DNA of 64,000 nt, from positions 1 through 64,000 of the forward strand of contig CALGUG010000059.1 in the NCBI GenBank assembly GCA_937902315.1, given 5' to 3'. Under the pieces are notes generated by a model. That model had not been told where the DNA came from. It saw nothing but the letters and a program-made list of their open reading frames with translations, and ran no database searches. The DNA comes from an uncultured Chloroflexales bacterium. GTDB taxonomy: Bacteria; Chloroflexota; Chloroflexia; Chloroflexales; Chloroflexaceae. This document shows positions 46,486 through 55,794 of the stretch, one piece after another (the stretch's first letter is position 1; every line of letters starts with the position of its first letter). The position numbers and the translations under genes were made by a program.

Positions 46486-46613
46486 GGTCTTTCCCTTCCA
46501 TTCGTTCCTTGGCGCGTCCGCCTTCGGCTATCACCATCCCGCCCAACAAACGAGGGGTGTAGTTGTGTGCCGAAAGGCCTCTCCCAAGCTGAAAATGTAA
46601 ACGAATTTGGTAT
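46486..46613 (-). repeat. Family B long form joined to a family A end
   Basis: Family B from GGTCTTTC (46486) to GAAAGGCC (46579), core with one change (CGCCTTCGG). It continues into a family A right terminus, ACGAATTTGGTAT, at 46601-46613. The remaining stretch to 47150 is AT-rich with no gene seen. Confidence 0.8.
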
Positions 46614-47160
46614 AACTTCCTTAGGAGAACTGGATTGTCTCTCATCTCCCTCTGTTTTCGTCTCGCCTCAACAGGAACAGTCCTCTGTCTGTTATAGTTG
46701 GTGCGCTTGAGATCGATCACCTATTCTTCTAGCCTTTCTTCTTTCTTGCAGACGCCTTCTATGAACTGCTTGCAGGTGCTAAGGAACAGAGCAAATATGT
46801 TCTGTTTGTTAGGCGTACTATTTTAATGATCTCTGTAACGATGAATTAAGAGCTAGTACTACAGCTCTAAGCCAACTACTTGATTATATTGCTGGGTTTA
46901 TTTATAATTAAATCAATTATTAATAAACTGTCAATTTTTCTAGGCTCTTTTAGGAATAACTACAAAGCTACAATTTTGACAGTCTTCTCAGTTCCACTTC
47001 TTAGAGTTTGGAATTAGCGTGTATTTCGAACCAAGAACGTTTTACGCATACGTATGAAGGTGAGTACTTTTTTAGCTTTTTTGTGTTTATTTTTTGGCTG
47101 AATCGCTCTCTATAAGATTGGAATGCTAACGAAGATCTAACAGTTCTTAGCAAGAAGTGA

Positions 47161-47212
47161 GAAGGCCTATGGTATAATAGTGGCATTTAATGACTTGGTA
47201 CTATAGACCTTC
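47161..47212 (+). promoter_or_regulatory. Promoter and dyad upstream of rodZ-like gene
   Basis: TATAAT at 47173-47178 with TGG before it (extended -10). It is enclosed by an imperfect dyad, GAAGGCCTATGGTA (47161-47174) facing TACTATAGACCTTC (47199-47212), so a protein bound there could block the promoter. Confidence 0.45.
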
Positions 47213-47335
47213 TAAGACTATGCTCTTGCAATAGAGGGCTTAGGGTGTCCGTCTCTCTATTGGCAATAGTGAATATGCACGCGGGCACATTGGCACAGTA
47301 CGAAACGCAAACTACGCTCTGGGGAATAAAAGAGT

Positions 47336-48175
47336 ATGAGCCAGTTTGGTGATCAGCTTCGCGCGGCTCGAGAGAGCCAAGGAATATCAATAGCACAGGC
47401 TGCACTAGAAACACGCATTCTTCAACGCTATATTGTGGCGCTAGAAGAAGGTGATTTCCAACAATTGCCCGGTGATGTGTATGCACGTGGCTTCGTACGA
47501 AACTATGCAAATTATTTAGGTCTTCCCAGCGAAGAACTAATTGAAGCATATCGGCGTGAACGAGGTGCAACGGATAAAATTGTTGTTGTACCGACCGCAA
47601 AGATGCCCCGTGTTCATACCTATGTATTGCCCAACTTTCTGGGCGTATTTTTCATCACCTGTGCGATTGTTATTCTCGCCTATTTCGCGTTAAGTTGGCT
47701 TGGTAGAATCGGGAATCCCCCTGAGGTTGCTACGTTAGTAGATCCGACGCCTATGTTGCCTACACCCACGCCATTGGCGACTGAGGTGGCTAGCGCGACT
47801 CCGGTTGTGGTTCCCACTCTCGCTCCGACGACCTTGGCCCAAGTCGGCCCAACCTCATTGGTTGCGGGAGGTGTTGGGCAGGGCGGCTTGAGTGCAACTG
47901 TTCAACCGACCCCAACACCCGAAGCGCCGATTATGTTGAAAGTCACCATCAAAGAGAATACTATTGGTTCTTGGTTGCGTATTCAGGTTGATGGTGAAAC
48001 GAAATTTGAGGGTATCATGGCCGGCGGAACGTCTCAAGACTTCCAAGCGAAACGACGGGTCTTTATTCGTTCGGGCAACCCAGCTGTTGTTTTTGTGAGC
48101 GTCAATGGTATGGAGCCGCAAGTGTTAAGTCCGCTTGCTGGGCAGCCCACCAACTGGGAGTGGCCGCCACAGTAA
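47336..48175 (+). CDS. RodZ-like HTH membrane protein
   Basis: A 279-residue protein: Xre-type HTH_25 domain (residues 1-78, FGDQLRAARESQGISIAQAA ... LPGDVYARGFVRNYANYLGL), one membrane helix at 99-121, a Pro/Thr-rich spacer (about 130-200), and a C-terminal DUF4115 beta domain (SWLRIQVDGETKFEGIMAGG). This is the layout of RodZ, which links the MreB cytoskeleton to the elongation machinery in rods. Chloroflexota RodZ-like proteins may have a different role, since mreB is not in this window. It is followed 79 bp later by yajQ. ATG chosen from the match of residue 1 to the family. Confidence 0.88.
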   Translation: MSQFGDQLRAARESQGISIAQAALETRILQRYIVALEEGDFQQLPGDVYARGFVRNYANYLGLPSEELIEAYRRERGATDKIVVVPTAKMPRVHTYVLPNFLGVFFITCAIVILAYFALSWLGRIGNPPEVATLVDPTPMLPTPTPLATEVASATPVVVPTLAPTTLAQVGPTSLVAGGVGQGGLSATVQPTPTPEAPIMLKVTIKENTIGSWLRIQVDGETKFEGIMAGGTSQDFQAKRRVFIRSGNPAVVFVSVNGMEPQVLSPLAGQPTNWEWPPQ

Positions 48176-48254
48176 GCGCGTGTGGCACAGACGAGCTGTG
48201 ATGCGTGGGGCCACCTCACGCATCTCTTTTTATGTCCACAGGAGTAATCGAACG

Positions 48255-48752
48255 ATGCCAGCAGAAAGCACATTTGACATTGTTTCTGAGTACGATAAGC
48301 AGGAACTGCGCAATGCGGTCGATCAAGCTCGGCGCGAGGTGCAGCAACGCTACGACTTGAAGGATAGCAAGACCGAGTTTGACCTGAGCGACGACGAGTT
48401 GGTGATCAGCACCGATAGCGAAATGCACCTTGACGCAGTGCGCGACCTGTTCAAGACCAAAGCTATTCGCCGTCAACTGTCGCTGAAGATCTTCGATTTC
48501 GGCGAGGTCGAACAGATCGCAGGCGCGCGCGTACGCCAGCGGGTGAAGCTGCGCAAAGGAATCGCCGACGACCTGGCTAAGAAGCTGCAGAAGATGATCA
48601 AAGAGCAGTTCCCCAAGGTGCAAGCGCGCATTCAGGGCGATGCTCTGCGGGTTGGCAGCAAGAGCCGCGACGAACTACAGGCGGTTATTCAAATGTTGCG
48701 CTCGCGCGAAGACGAGATTCCGGTGCCGCTGCAGTACACGAATTATCGCTAA
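48255..48752 (+). CDS. yajQ: YajQ-family nucleotide-binding protein
   Basis: A 165-residue YajQ protein, two ferredoxin-like halves. It begins ESTFDIVSEYDKQELRNAVDQ, has RYDLKDSKTEFDL, and the second half KTKAIRRQLSLKIFDFGEVEQ and VQARIQGDALRVGSKSRDEL matches the family closely to the end. Members bind cyclic di-GMP in some bacteria, and tRNA or GTP has been reported for others; which applies here is unknown. AGGAG lies about 9 bases before the ATG; the open frame extends upstream into the rodZ-like gene without a ribosome site. Confidence 0.93.
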   Translation: MPAESTFDIVSEYDKQELRNAVDQARREVQQRYDLKDSKTEFDLSDDELVISTDSEMHLDAVRDLFKTKAIRRQLSLKIFDFGEVEQIAGARVRQRVKLRKGIADDLAKKLQKMIKEQFPKVQARIQGDALRVGSKSRDELQAVIQMLRSREDEIPVPLQYTNYR

Positions 48753-48818
48753 GGCGAGGCTTTATTTCTCGGTTTGGCAAATTATGCTATAGTTAGCATT
48801 AGGTACGAATTGGATCAC

Positions 48819-48852
48819 ACGACGAGGAATGCAACATGTAGCTCCTCGTCGT
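48819..48852 (+). terminator. Terminator after yajQ
   Basis: ACGACGAGGA / TCCTCGTCGT with a 14-base loop, then TGTGTGTTT. Confidence 0.75.
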
Positions 48853-48935
48853 TGTGTGTTTCTATTAGATAGATAGCAGAACATAAGCAGAAATCAGACG
48901 CTCGCGAAGCGGCTGTCATTCTGCAACTTACGTCT

Positions 48936-50390
48936 ATGAAATATCATATTATTACCCTGGGTTGTCCCAAGAACTCTGTCGATAGCGAAGGTATGGATAG
49001 CATTTTGTCGGCTCAGGGGCACGCTCCGGTTGCAGAGATCCAAGATGCTGACCTGGTGATCGTCAATACCTGTAGCTTTATCGCTGCGGCCCGGGACGAA
49101 ACGCTTCAAGTCTTGCGCGAGATCGGGCAAAACAAAAAACCCAACCAGCGTTTGATCGCGGCCGGTTGTATGGCGCAGAGCCACGGCGATATCGTCAAAG
49201 AGGTGCCCGGCGTTGATGCGATTTTGGGTACGCAACAATGGATGCGGATCGGCGAACTGGTTGGCGCGCCCAATGCACCCAAGAACGGCGCCTTTATTCC
49301 GCTACAAACTGGACCGAGCGCTATTCCGCTCACGGCAGCGCCCCAAGCTGCCAGTTTACCGGTTCTGGAACTGAGCGCAGTCGCTCCGGCTGCATCCAGC
49401 GTCGAGGCATTACCATCTATCCCCGAGCAAGAGAGCAGCTACGCCGACTGGCGAACTGCTCCGGTCAAGCGCCGCGTCAGCAGCCCTTCGGCCTATTTGA
49501 AGATCAGCGACGGCTGCAACCTGCGCTGCGCCTTCTGTACCATTCCTTCCTTCAAAGGCAATATGCGCTCGAAACCGATGGGCGCGATTCTGGGAGAAGC
49601 CCAAGAGCTGGCAGCGCGTGGTGTGCGCGAGATCGTTTTGGTTGCTCAGCACTTAACCGACTATGGCCGCGACCTGCGGATTAAAGACGGGCTTGCAACC
49701 TTGTTAGAAGAGCTCTGCCAAGTGCTGCCCGCAGATACCTGGATTCGCCTGATGTACGCCTATCCGCACGGCATCAGCGAGAAGTTGATCCAGACCATGG
49801 CCGATCACAAGCAGATCTGCGCCTACCTCGACATGCCCTTGCAGCACGCTCACCCCGACACATTGCGCCGTATGCGCCGCCCGCCAGATACCGATCGCAC
49901 CAAGGGCATTTTGCGCGATCTGCGCGCCGCTATGCCCGATATCGCCCTGCGTTCGACCTTTATTGTGGGCTTCCCGGGCGAAACCGATGCCGAGTTTAAG
50001 ACCTTGTTGAACTTCTTAGAAGAGGTAGAACTCGACCGTGTGGGTGCCTTCCGCTTCTCGAAGGAGCCGGGTACACACGCCGCGACTCTGCCCGATCAGG
50101 TGCGCCCGCGTGTGATTGAGCGCCGCTGGCACGAATTGATGCAGCTTCAGCAGGGCATCTCCTTATCGCGCAATCGTCGCTGGAAGGGTCGCACCATCGA
50201 TGTGCTGATCGAGGGCGAGGGCGAGACCGACGACGGCAGAAAGCTCGTGGTTGGACGCTCGTTCCGCGATGCGCCCGAGGTTGACGGCCAGGTGTTTGTT
50301 TGGGGCCAAGCTCCGGTTGGCAGCATTGTCAAGGTCAAGGTCACTCAGCCGACCGAGTATGACTTGTGGGGCAAACTAGTTAAAAGCTAG
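48936..50390 (+). CDS. rimO: Ribosomal protein S12 methylthiotransferase
   Basis: A 484-residue radical-SAM enzyme that adds a methylthio group to Asp of ribosomal protein S12. The N-terminal cluster Cys are C10 (LGCPKNSVDSE), C46 (NTCSF) and C78 (AAGCMAQ); the radical-SAM Cys are C194, C198 and C201 in CNLRCAFC. The C-terminus has the TRAM beta-barrel (VLIEGEGETDDGRKLVVGRS). Compared with other RimO proteins there is an extra Ala/Pro-rich stretch at about 113-175 between the two cluster domains. The ribosome site is weak. It follows yajQ, separated by a terminator. Confidence 0.95.
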   Translation: MKYHIITLGCPKNSVDSEGMDSILSAQGHAPVAEIQDADLVIVNTCSFIAAARDETLQVLREIGQNKKPNQRLIAAGCMAQSHGDIVKEVPGVDAILGTQQWMRIGELVGAPNAPKNGAFIPLQTGPSAIPLTAAPQAASLPVLELSAVAPAASSVEALPSIPEQESSYADWRTAPVKRRVSSPSAYLKISDGCNLRCAFCTIPSFKGNMRSKPMGAILGEAQELAARGVREIVLVAQHLTDYGRDLRIKDGLATLLEELCQVLPADTWIRLMYAYPHGISEKLIQTMADHKQICAYLDMPLQHAHPDTLRRMRRPPDTDRTKGILRDLRAAMPDIALRSTFIVGFPGETDAEFKTLLNFLEEVELDRVGAFRFSKEPGTHAATLPDQVRPRVIERRWHELMQLQQGISLSRNRRWKGRTIDVLIEGEGETDDGRKLVVGRSFRDAPEVDGQVFVWGQAPVGSIVKVKVTQPTEYDLWGKLVKS

Positions 50391-50401
50391 TGTGTATAAA
50401 G

Positions 50402-50470
50402 AAACATCCTTATATACGAAACCTGTAGAGATGGGAAGAAGCTTCACAGGAGACGTATATAAGGATGTTT
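50402..50470. repeat. Long perfect palindrome after rimO
   Basis: AAACATCCTTATATACG at 50402-50418 is the exact complement of 50454-50470 (17 bp). The 35-base centre holds a second small stem CCTGT/ACAGG. It starts 11 bases after the rimO stop. Confidence 0.85.
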
Positions 50471-50502
50471 TCCAGATCTGCTGGTTCAGTCAGGTTGGAG
50501 AT

Positions 50503-50540
50503 GTGAGTAAGGAGGTATTAGGAATTATCCTCCTTCTCAC
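50503..50540. terminator. Shared terminator between convergent genes
   Basis: GTGAGTAAGGAGG and CCTCCTTCTCAC pair with one bulged T. It lies 7 bases after the end of the blaI-like gene and can serve both strands. Confidence 0.65.
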
Positions 50541-50547
50541 CCTCTCT

Positions 50548-50967
50548 TCAAGCGTTGACACGGCGCTGCAAAACGCGGTGCAAGCGGCGCAGCTCGTTCG
50601 GGTTACGTCTGGCGAGATAATCGACCATATAGTCGATGGCCGTATCACTATAGTCGTCTAAAAGGCCGTCGAGAACCTGCTGCACAACCATCGTGACGAA
50701 CTCTTCTTCGTTGATCGCAGGCGAGTAGACATAAGCCAAACCTTCGCGATGACGATCCAGAACGCCCTTCTCGTGCAGGCGGCTCATGGTGGTCATAACG
50801 GTGGTATAGGCGATTTCGCGCTGCTGCGACAGTTTGCGATGAACTTTCTTAACGGTGCTACGATCATCCTCCCAAAGGATCTGCATGATCTCAGTTTCAA
50901 GTGGGCCGAGTACTTTGACTAGGCCATCCTTGGCAGGGCTAAATCGAAAACGCATATTGAGTGGCAT
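50548..50967 (-). CDS. BlaI/MecI-type repressor
   Basis: A 139-residue penicillinase-repressor family protein: winged-helix domain LGPLETEIMQILWEDDRSTVKKVHRKL, recognition helix IAYTTVMTTMSRLHEKGVL and wing HREGLAYVYSP, then a helical dimerisation part. In the Bla and Mec systems it is cut by a BlaR-type protease; no BlaR/M56 peptidase gene is adjacent here, so it may be controlled another way. I chose the ATG at 50967 because AAGGAG stands 9 bases before it; the open frame reaches 51027 without a site. Its target may be the divergent prenyl-synthase gene or itself. Confidence 0.9.
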   Translation of the reverse strand: MPLNMRFRFSPAKDGLVKVLGPLETEIMQILWEDDRSTVKKVHRKLSQQREIAYTTVMTTMSRLHEKGVLDRHREGLAYVYSPAINEEEFVTMVVQQVLDGLLDDYSDTAIDYMVDYLARRNPNELRRLHRVLQRRVNA

Positions 50968-51519
50968 GTGATCTTCTCCTTTTGGATGGCGTCCTTCCCA
51001 TTCCGTTCGAATGGGAGGTGTCATCACGGCTTGCTTGCGTCTAGTGTACTAGTCAGATACGCAAGCCACAATAGATTCAAATTACGCAAAGATTACATAT
51101 AGGCAGTACTACAACGCATTGTAAAGACTGATTACTATGCACAATCGTATTTAAAGGCTCTAAAAGTGTAAATACTTTTTAATAATTGAAACAGTCGTAA
51201 ATAGCTCGTAAAAGTGCAACTCCTTTCTCATAACTATTTCAATCAGGTATTTGTAAAACGTAAGAAGATAGGGTTTTCGATGACAAGATTGTGGATTGAA
51301 GGAGGTGTTTGTAGGGTGGTGCAGTAGGAGAGTGAGACTCTTCTACGTTTGTTTTGTTTAAAGTAGAGATAGAATCATTATAAGTCTTTTTCTGGATCCA
51401 TTTTGAAAGATGACGAAAAGCAGATATTTGTTTCTGTTGTGTCAAGCACATTTCTATTTTTCGCTTATAGTAGAATCAATAATGTTGCTAGCTTTTATCA
51501 GATAGAAGGAACTGTCTCT
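50968..51519. other. AT-rich divergent intergene
   Basis: About 550 bp with no gene. A TATAGT at 51466-51471 could be a -10 for the prenyl synthase. No repeat from families A or B is present. Confidence 0.35.
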
Positions 51520-52551
51520 ATGCCTGCTCCTGATCTTCGAGCCCTTATTCAACAGGAAATGCGCGCCGCTTTTCCTGCAGCTGAAGCGCGAGTCGCTGAC
51601 TTTTATGCCATGCAGGAATACCACCTTGGTTGGCGTGATCGGAACTTTGAGCCAGCTTCTTTTGATCCCGGCAAACTGTTGCGCCCGCAATTAGTGGTTC
51701 TGTCGTGTCTGGCAGTTGGTGGTAAACTCGAACACGCCCTCCCGCTGGCGGCTGCTATTCAACTATTGCACGACTTCACACTCATTCACGATGATATCGA
51801 GGATCAGAGCGATACACGCCGCGGTCGGGTGACGGTCTGGAAGGAGTGGGGCCTCGCACACGGAATCAACGCTGGCGATGGACTGTTTGTGGTCGCACAC
51901 CTCGCAGCCCATCGTCTTTCTGAGGTTGGCGTGCTGCCTGCTGTCACGCTAGAGATCTTGCGTCGCTTCGATCAAACTATCCTAACGATTTGTGAAGGTC
52001 AGTTCCTTGATCTTAGTTTCGAGCATACCGTGAGCATCACCGAAGAAGACTACCTAGCGATGATCAGTCGCAAGACAGCTGCCCTGGTGGCTGCTTCAAC
52101 TGGGCTAGGCGCGATCGTCGGTAATGCTTCTTTAGAAGCTGCACAAGCCTTATTCGATTTTGGTGAAGGTATTGGACTCGCCTTCCAAATCCAAGATGAC
52201 CTGCTTGGAATTTGGGGTGATCCTGAAACAACCGGCAAGCCGCGTGCCGCCGATCTGATGCGCCGCAAGCTGAGCCTGCCGGTTATTCACGCCCTGCGCT
52301 ATAGCGATGAGCGCGAGGAGTTAGCCGCGCTCTATACTCAGAGCGAGATGGACGCAGAGAAGGTCGAAAAGGTCTTGGCGATCTTAGATCGAGCCGGTTC
52401 GCCTGGCTATACCGAGAGCGTCGCTAACCATTATCATCAGCAGGCTTTAGCGGCTTTAGAGCGCGTTCCAAGCCCCAGCAGCGAAGAGGCCGCAAACGCC
52501 CTCGCTACCATCAAAAAGGTGGCAGCCTCGCTACCGGGCCGCAAGGTCTAG
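51520..52551 (+). CDS. Polyprenyl (geranylgeranyl-type) diphosphate synthase
   Basis: A 343-residue trans-prenyltransferase that condenses isopentenyl diphosphate with allylic diphosphates. The first Asp-rich motif DDIED is at 91-95 (in LIHDDIEDQSDTRRG) and the second is DDLLGIWGD (in FQIQDDLLGIWGD), with GKLLRP and KTAALVAAS in between. The residues before the first motif (LLHDFTLIH) suggest a C15-C20 product but do not prove it. In this setting it could supply carotenoids, lipids or quinones. Start at 51520 has GAAGGAAC upstream; the open frame extends 117 bases further without a site. Confidence 0.9.
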   Translation: MPAPDLRALIQQEMRAAFPAAEARVADFYAMQEYHLGWRDRNFEPASFDPGKLLRPQLVVLSCLAVGGKLEHALPLAAAIQLLHDFTLIHDDIEDQSDTRRGRVTVWKEWGLAHGINAGDGLFVVAHLAAHRLSEVGVLPAVTLEILRRFDQTILTICEGQFLDLSFEHTVSITEEDYLAMISRKTAALVAASTGLGAIVGNASLEAAQALFDFGEGIGLAFQIQDDLLGIWGDPETTGKPRAADLMRRKLSLPVIHALRYSDEREELAALYTQSEMDAEKVEKVLAILDRAGSPGYTESVANHYHQQALAALERVPSPSSEEAANALATIKKVAASLPGRKV

Positions 52552-52665
52552 CTCACACGGCACAATCAAGCTTGCTCGAGGGGCATCTTGTCTTGTTCGA
52601 CGATATGCCCCTTGTTGCTTTTAGCGTGCTGGCGGCTACGTCCTTCCCCCAAACAAGGCTTCTAG

Positions 52666-52684
52666 CGCGTCCGCCTACGGCTAC
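52666..52684 (-). repeat. Family B core repeat
   Basis: Exact core, 115 bp after the prenyl-synthase stop. A worn family A fragment (about 52769-52827, with one hairpin arm only) and a lone family A end (52947-52958) follow. Confidence 0.8.
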
Positions 52685-52924
52685 CAACAGCCTGCCCGTC
52701 GCGAAGGGCTGCTATCTGGCTGTGCAACGAGGCCGCCCACAACGCTTCAAACAAAGCGTGTACTCGCACATTCGCTTAGAGACCATTTTGCGCTATCGTG
52801 CGAAATCTCACACCAAACATAGTCAAGCAGTGCTTGTTAGTATGGGTCGTAGAGTTAATAGCCCATAAAGCGCTTTCTAATGCCATAAAATGCAAAGGGC
52901 CTGCCGCAATTGGCGCATCTGTGC

Positions 52925-52930
52925 TATAAT
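52925..52930 (+). promoter_or_regulatory. Extended -10 upstream of ftsK
   Basis: TGTGC then TATAAT, about 50 bases before the ftsK ATG. The lone family A end lies inside the leader. Confidence 0.5.
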
Positions 52931-52980
52931 CAGCTAAGATGTTCAAGCGATTTGGTATGCGAAGGTAGGGTAGAAGATCT

Positions 52981-55548
52981 ATGGCGACAAAGAGCTCAAA
53001 ATCGAAGAGCAGCAGCCGTAGCGGCAGCAAATCAAGCACGAGCAATCGCGGCACAAACGCACGTAAAAGCAGCCGCAAACCAGCAAGCCCTCAGCCTTCT
53101 GCATTTGAACTGAAACTCGGGCCAGAACATCAGCGCGAGTTATTTGCGCTCTCTTTGTTGACGATCGCGATCGCTACGCTGATCTTCTTTATTACCGATA
53201 GCGCTGGCGGAATCGGTTCGTTCTATATCGAGACGGTTCAGCGCGCCTTCGGGCAAGGTGCCCTCGTTGTGCCGCTCGCTTTGGGCCTATTGGGCATTGC
53301 GATCTTGGTGCAAGAGCGCTTTCAAGACGCCAAATTAACCGGCAACAACATCCTCGGGACGCTTTTGGTTTTGACCGGCGTTTTGGGCATGTTGGAATTC
53401 CCGATCGAGCGCGTTGGCCCTCAAGATCAGGTCGGCAGTGGCGGCGGTTTAGTTGGCTATGTGATCGTCAATTTGCTTTCGGCGGCCCTCGGGCGACCGG
53501 TGACCTTTTTGATCATCTGTATGGTCGCGCTGTTTGGTTTGCTCTTAACCTTTAACCTGACCCTGCGCGAGCTTTTGATCGGAACACGCAACTTTTTTGT
53601 CGAGCTTTGGTATGTGGCTTGGAGCGGACCGCGCCGTCCGGTCGAGACCGAGCAGGTTACCCTGATCGAGCCGAAGCGCACTCGTTCGAGCGCAGAACCA
53701 CGCCCTTTTCTGCCGCCCCCCGGCAGCAGCGACGACCCCTTCGATGACGATGAGATCATTGTAACGCCAGTGGCCGAACGCCCGACGCGCAAGAGCTTGT
53801 TTCAGCGTCCTGAAGGTTCGCCCGCCATTCTGCGCAACGGAAAGAGCGAGGCGCCTTCTACCAAACCAGAGAAAGCTGCCAAAGGCAAGGCCGCAAAGGC
53901 CGAAAAAGCTGCCAAAGTCGAGAGCAGTGTGGCAGCTCCTACAGCGCTTCGTTCGAGCGCCGAAGCGATCAACGAGAGCGTGCAGGAGGAGCTTGACATG
54001 GGCGCGCCCACGGTCTATCGCGCTTGGCCCCTGCCCTCGCTCGACTTGCTTGATCGTTATGTGGCTGGCTCGATCTCTGATGAAGAGAAGCGCAATAAGG
54101 CGCGCCTGATCGAGCAGACCTTGGCGAACTTTAAGGTCGAAGCGCAGGTGGTTGGTGTCAACACCGGTCCAGCGGTGACTCAGTTCGAGCTTCAGCCTGC
54201 TATGGGCGTCAAGATCAGCAAGATTACTACCTTAGAGAAGGATCTTGCGTTGGCGCTGGCCGCCCACTCGATCCGGATCGAAGCGCCGATCCCCGGCAAA
54301 GGTGTGGTAGGCATCGAGATCCCGAACTCGGCCATCGCTTTGGTAAGTATGCGCGAAGTGATCGATAGCGAAGAGTTTGAGACCAGTAAGGCCAAACTCA
54401 AGCTGCCACTGGGCAAGGATGTGAGCGGTCTGCCGGTGATCGCCGATATGACGCGCATGCCGCACCTGCTGGTGGCTGGTAGCACCGGCTCGGGTAAGTC
54501 GGCAGCTATCAACGCCTACTTGTGTGGTTTGCTGCTACGCCATAGCCCCGACGAACTGAAGCTGATTATGGTCGACCCCAAAATGGTCGAACTGATCATC
54601 TATAACGACATTCCCCATTTGCTTTCGCCGGTCGTGACCGAGCTAGAGCGGGTGGTGCCGACCTTGAAGTGGGCCACGCGCGAAATGGAGCGGCGCTACA
54701 AGGTCTTTGCAAAGCATGCCTGTCGTAATATCGATTCCTATCGTCAGCTTGCGCGGCGACGCGCCGATCTTGAACCGATGCCCTACATCGTGATCGTAAT
54801 CGACGAGTTGGCCGACTTGATGATGATGGCCCCCGACGAGGTTGAAACTCAGATCTGTCGTTTGGCGCAGATGGCGCGCGCAACAGGCATTCACCTGATT
54901 ATCGCGACTCAGCGCCCCTCGGTCGATGTGATCACCGGTTTGATCAAGGCTAACTTCCCTTCGCGCATCGCCTTCGCGGTGACATCGCAGATCGACAGCC
55001 GTGTGATCATCGATGCACCCGGCGCCGAGCAGCTGTTAGGTCGCGGCGATATGCTCTATATGGCCGCCGACGCCGCCAAGTTGGTGCGTATCCAAGGCAC
55101 TTGGGTGAGTGAAGGCGAGGTCGAGCGGATTGTGCAGTTCTGGCGTTCGGCCCAGCGCCCCGAGACACCTGCGGGCCAAACTGCAGATCAATCGACTTCT
55201 GCTGCGACACCTAAAGGCACGAATGCCAACGCGAGCAACGGAGCATCCTATAATCCGAAGGCCGATAAACTCTCTGCTAAGCAGTCCGAGAATAGTTCGA
55301 GTGGTTCTTCCTTAGCCTTCACACCGCCTGGCGAGTTTCTCGATAAAGATGAAAGAGACGAGCTTTTGCCCCAAGCGATCAGCTTGGTGAAGCAGCATAA
55401 ACGGGCCTCGGCTTCGCTGTTACAGCGCCGTATGCGGATCGGCTATAGCAAAGCGGCCCAGTTGATCGACCTTCTAGAGCAAGAAGGCATTGTGGGGCCA
55501 GCCGAAGGGGGGCGCTCGCGCGAGGTGATCGGTAACGAGGATCTCTAG
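52981..55548 (+). CDS. ftsK: FtsK/SpoIIIE DNA translocase
   Basis: An 855-residue translocase that pumps chromosomal DNA at the division septum. Ser/Arg/Lys-rich N-terminus (1-38), four membrane helices (about 52-75, 90-115, 120-142 and 160-200), an acidic linker, the alpha and beta motor domains with Walker A GSTGSGKSA, IMVDPKMVEL, Walker B IVIVIDELADLMM and ATQRPSVDVITG, and a C-terminal gamma winged helix (AISLVKQHKRASASLLQRRM) that reads chromosome polarity sequences. A low-complexity Thr/Asn/Ser spacer lies between motor and gamma. It is a single gene ending in a long hairpin. Confidence 0.96.
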   Translation: MATKSSKSKSSSRSGSKSSTSNRGTNARKSSRKPASPQPSAFELKLGPEHQRELFALSLLTIAIATLIFFITDSAGGIGSFYIETVQRAFGQGALVVPLALGLLGIAILVQERFQDAKLTGNNILGTLLVLTGVLGMLEFPIERVGPQDQVGSGGGLVGYVIVNLLSAALGRPVTFLIICMVALFGLLLTFNLTLRELLIGTRNFFVELWYVAWSGPRRPVETEQVTLIEPKRTRSSAEPRPFLPPPGSSDDPFDDDEIIVTPVAERPTRKSLFQRPEGSPAILRNGKSEAPSTKPEKAAKGKAAKAEKAAKVESSVAAPTALRSSAEAINESVQEELDMGAPTVYRAWPLPSLDLLDRYVAGSISDEEKRNKARLIEQTLANFKVEAQVVGVNTGPAVTQFELQPAMGVKISKITTLEKDLALALAAHSIRIEAPIPGKGVVGIEIPNSAIALVSMREVIDSEEFETSKAKLKLPLGKDVSGLPVIADMTRMPHLLVAGSTGSGKSAAINAYLCGLLLRHSPDELKLIMVDPKMVELIIYNDIPHLLSPVVTELERVVPTLKWATREMERRYKVFAKHACRNIDSYRQLARRRADLEPMPYIVIVIDELADLMMMAPDEVETQICRLAQMARATGIHLIIATQRPSVDVITGLIKANFPSRIAFAVTSQIDSRVIIDAPGAEQLLGRGDMLYMAADAAKLVRIQGTWVSEGEVERIVQFWRSAQRPETPAGQTADQSTSAATPKGTNANASNGASYNPKADKLSAKQSENSSSGSSLAFTPPGEFLDKDERDELLPQAISLVKQHKRASASLLQRRMRIGYSKAAQLIDLLEQEGIVGPAEGGRSREVIGNEDL

Positions 55549-55570
55549 CAAGCCTTTTGTAGAGCTTATC

Positions 55571-55608
55571 AAGCGCTCTGGTGAGATAGCGTTCTCGCCG
55601 GAGCGCTT
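55571..55608. terminator. Terminator after ftsK
   Basis: 16-bp stem AAGCGCTCTGGTGAGA with its partner at 55593-55608 (two G-T pairs), followed by TTGTG. Confidence 0.8.
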
Positions 55609-55708
55609 TTGTGTTGTCGATGCTTGCTGCGAAGCTCATTGTTATCGTTGCGTTTTCGAGGCTAGCGCCTCGCGCACGATAGAACCTCGTTTGAGGGATG
55701 GACTGTTT

Positions 55709-55727
55709 GTAGCCGTAGGCGGACGCG
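55709..55727 (+). repeat. Family B core repeat
   Basis: Exact core followed by GTTGAGACCGGATGGAAGG, between convergent ftsK and oxyR. Confidence 0.85.
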
Positions 55728-55794
55728 GTTGAGACCGGATGGAAGGTGAAGACGGGGCCGCCAGAGCGCTAAAGGAAACTAGCTGTTATTTGCG

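Noticed and set aside
46408..46710. 100-aa plus-strand open frame
   Set aside because: Lies across the family B/A repeat and has no ribosome site.
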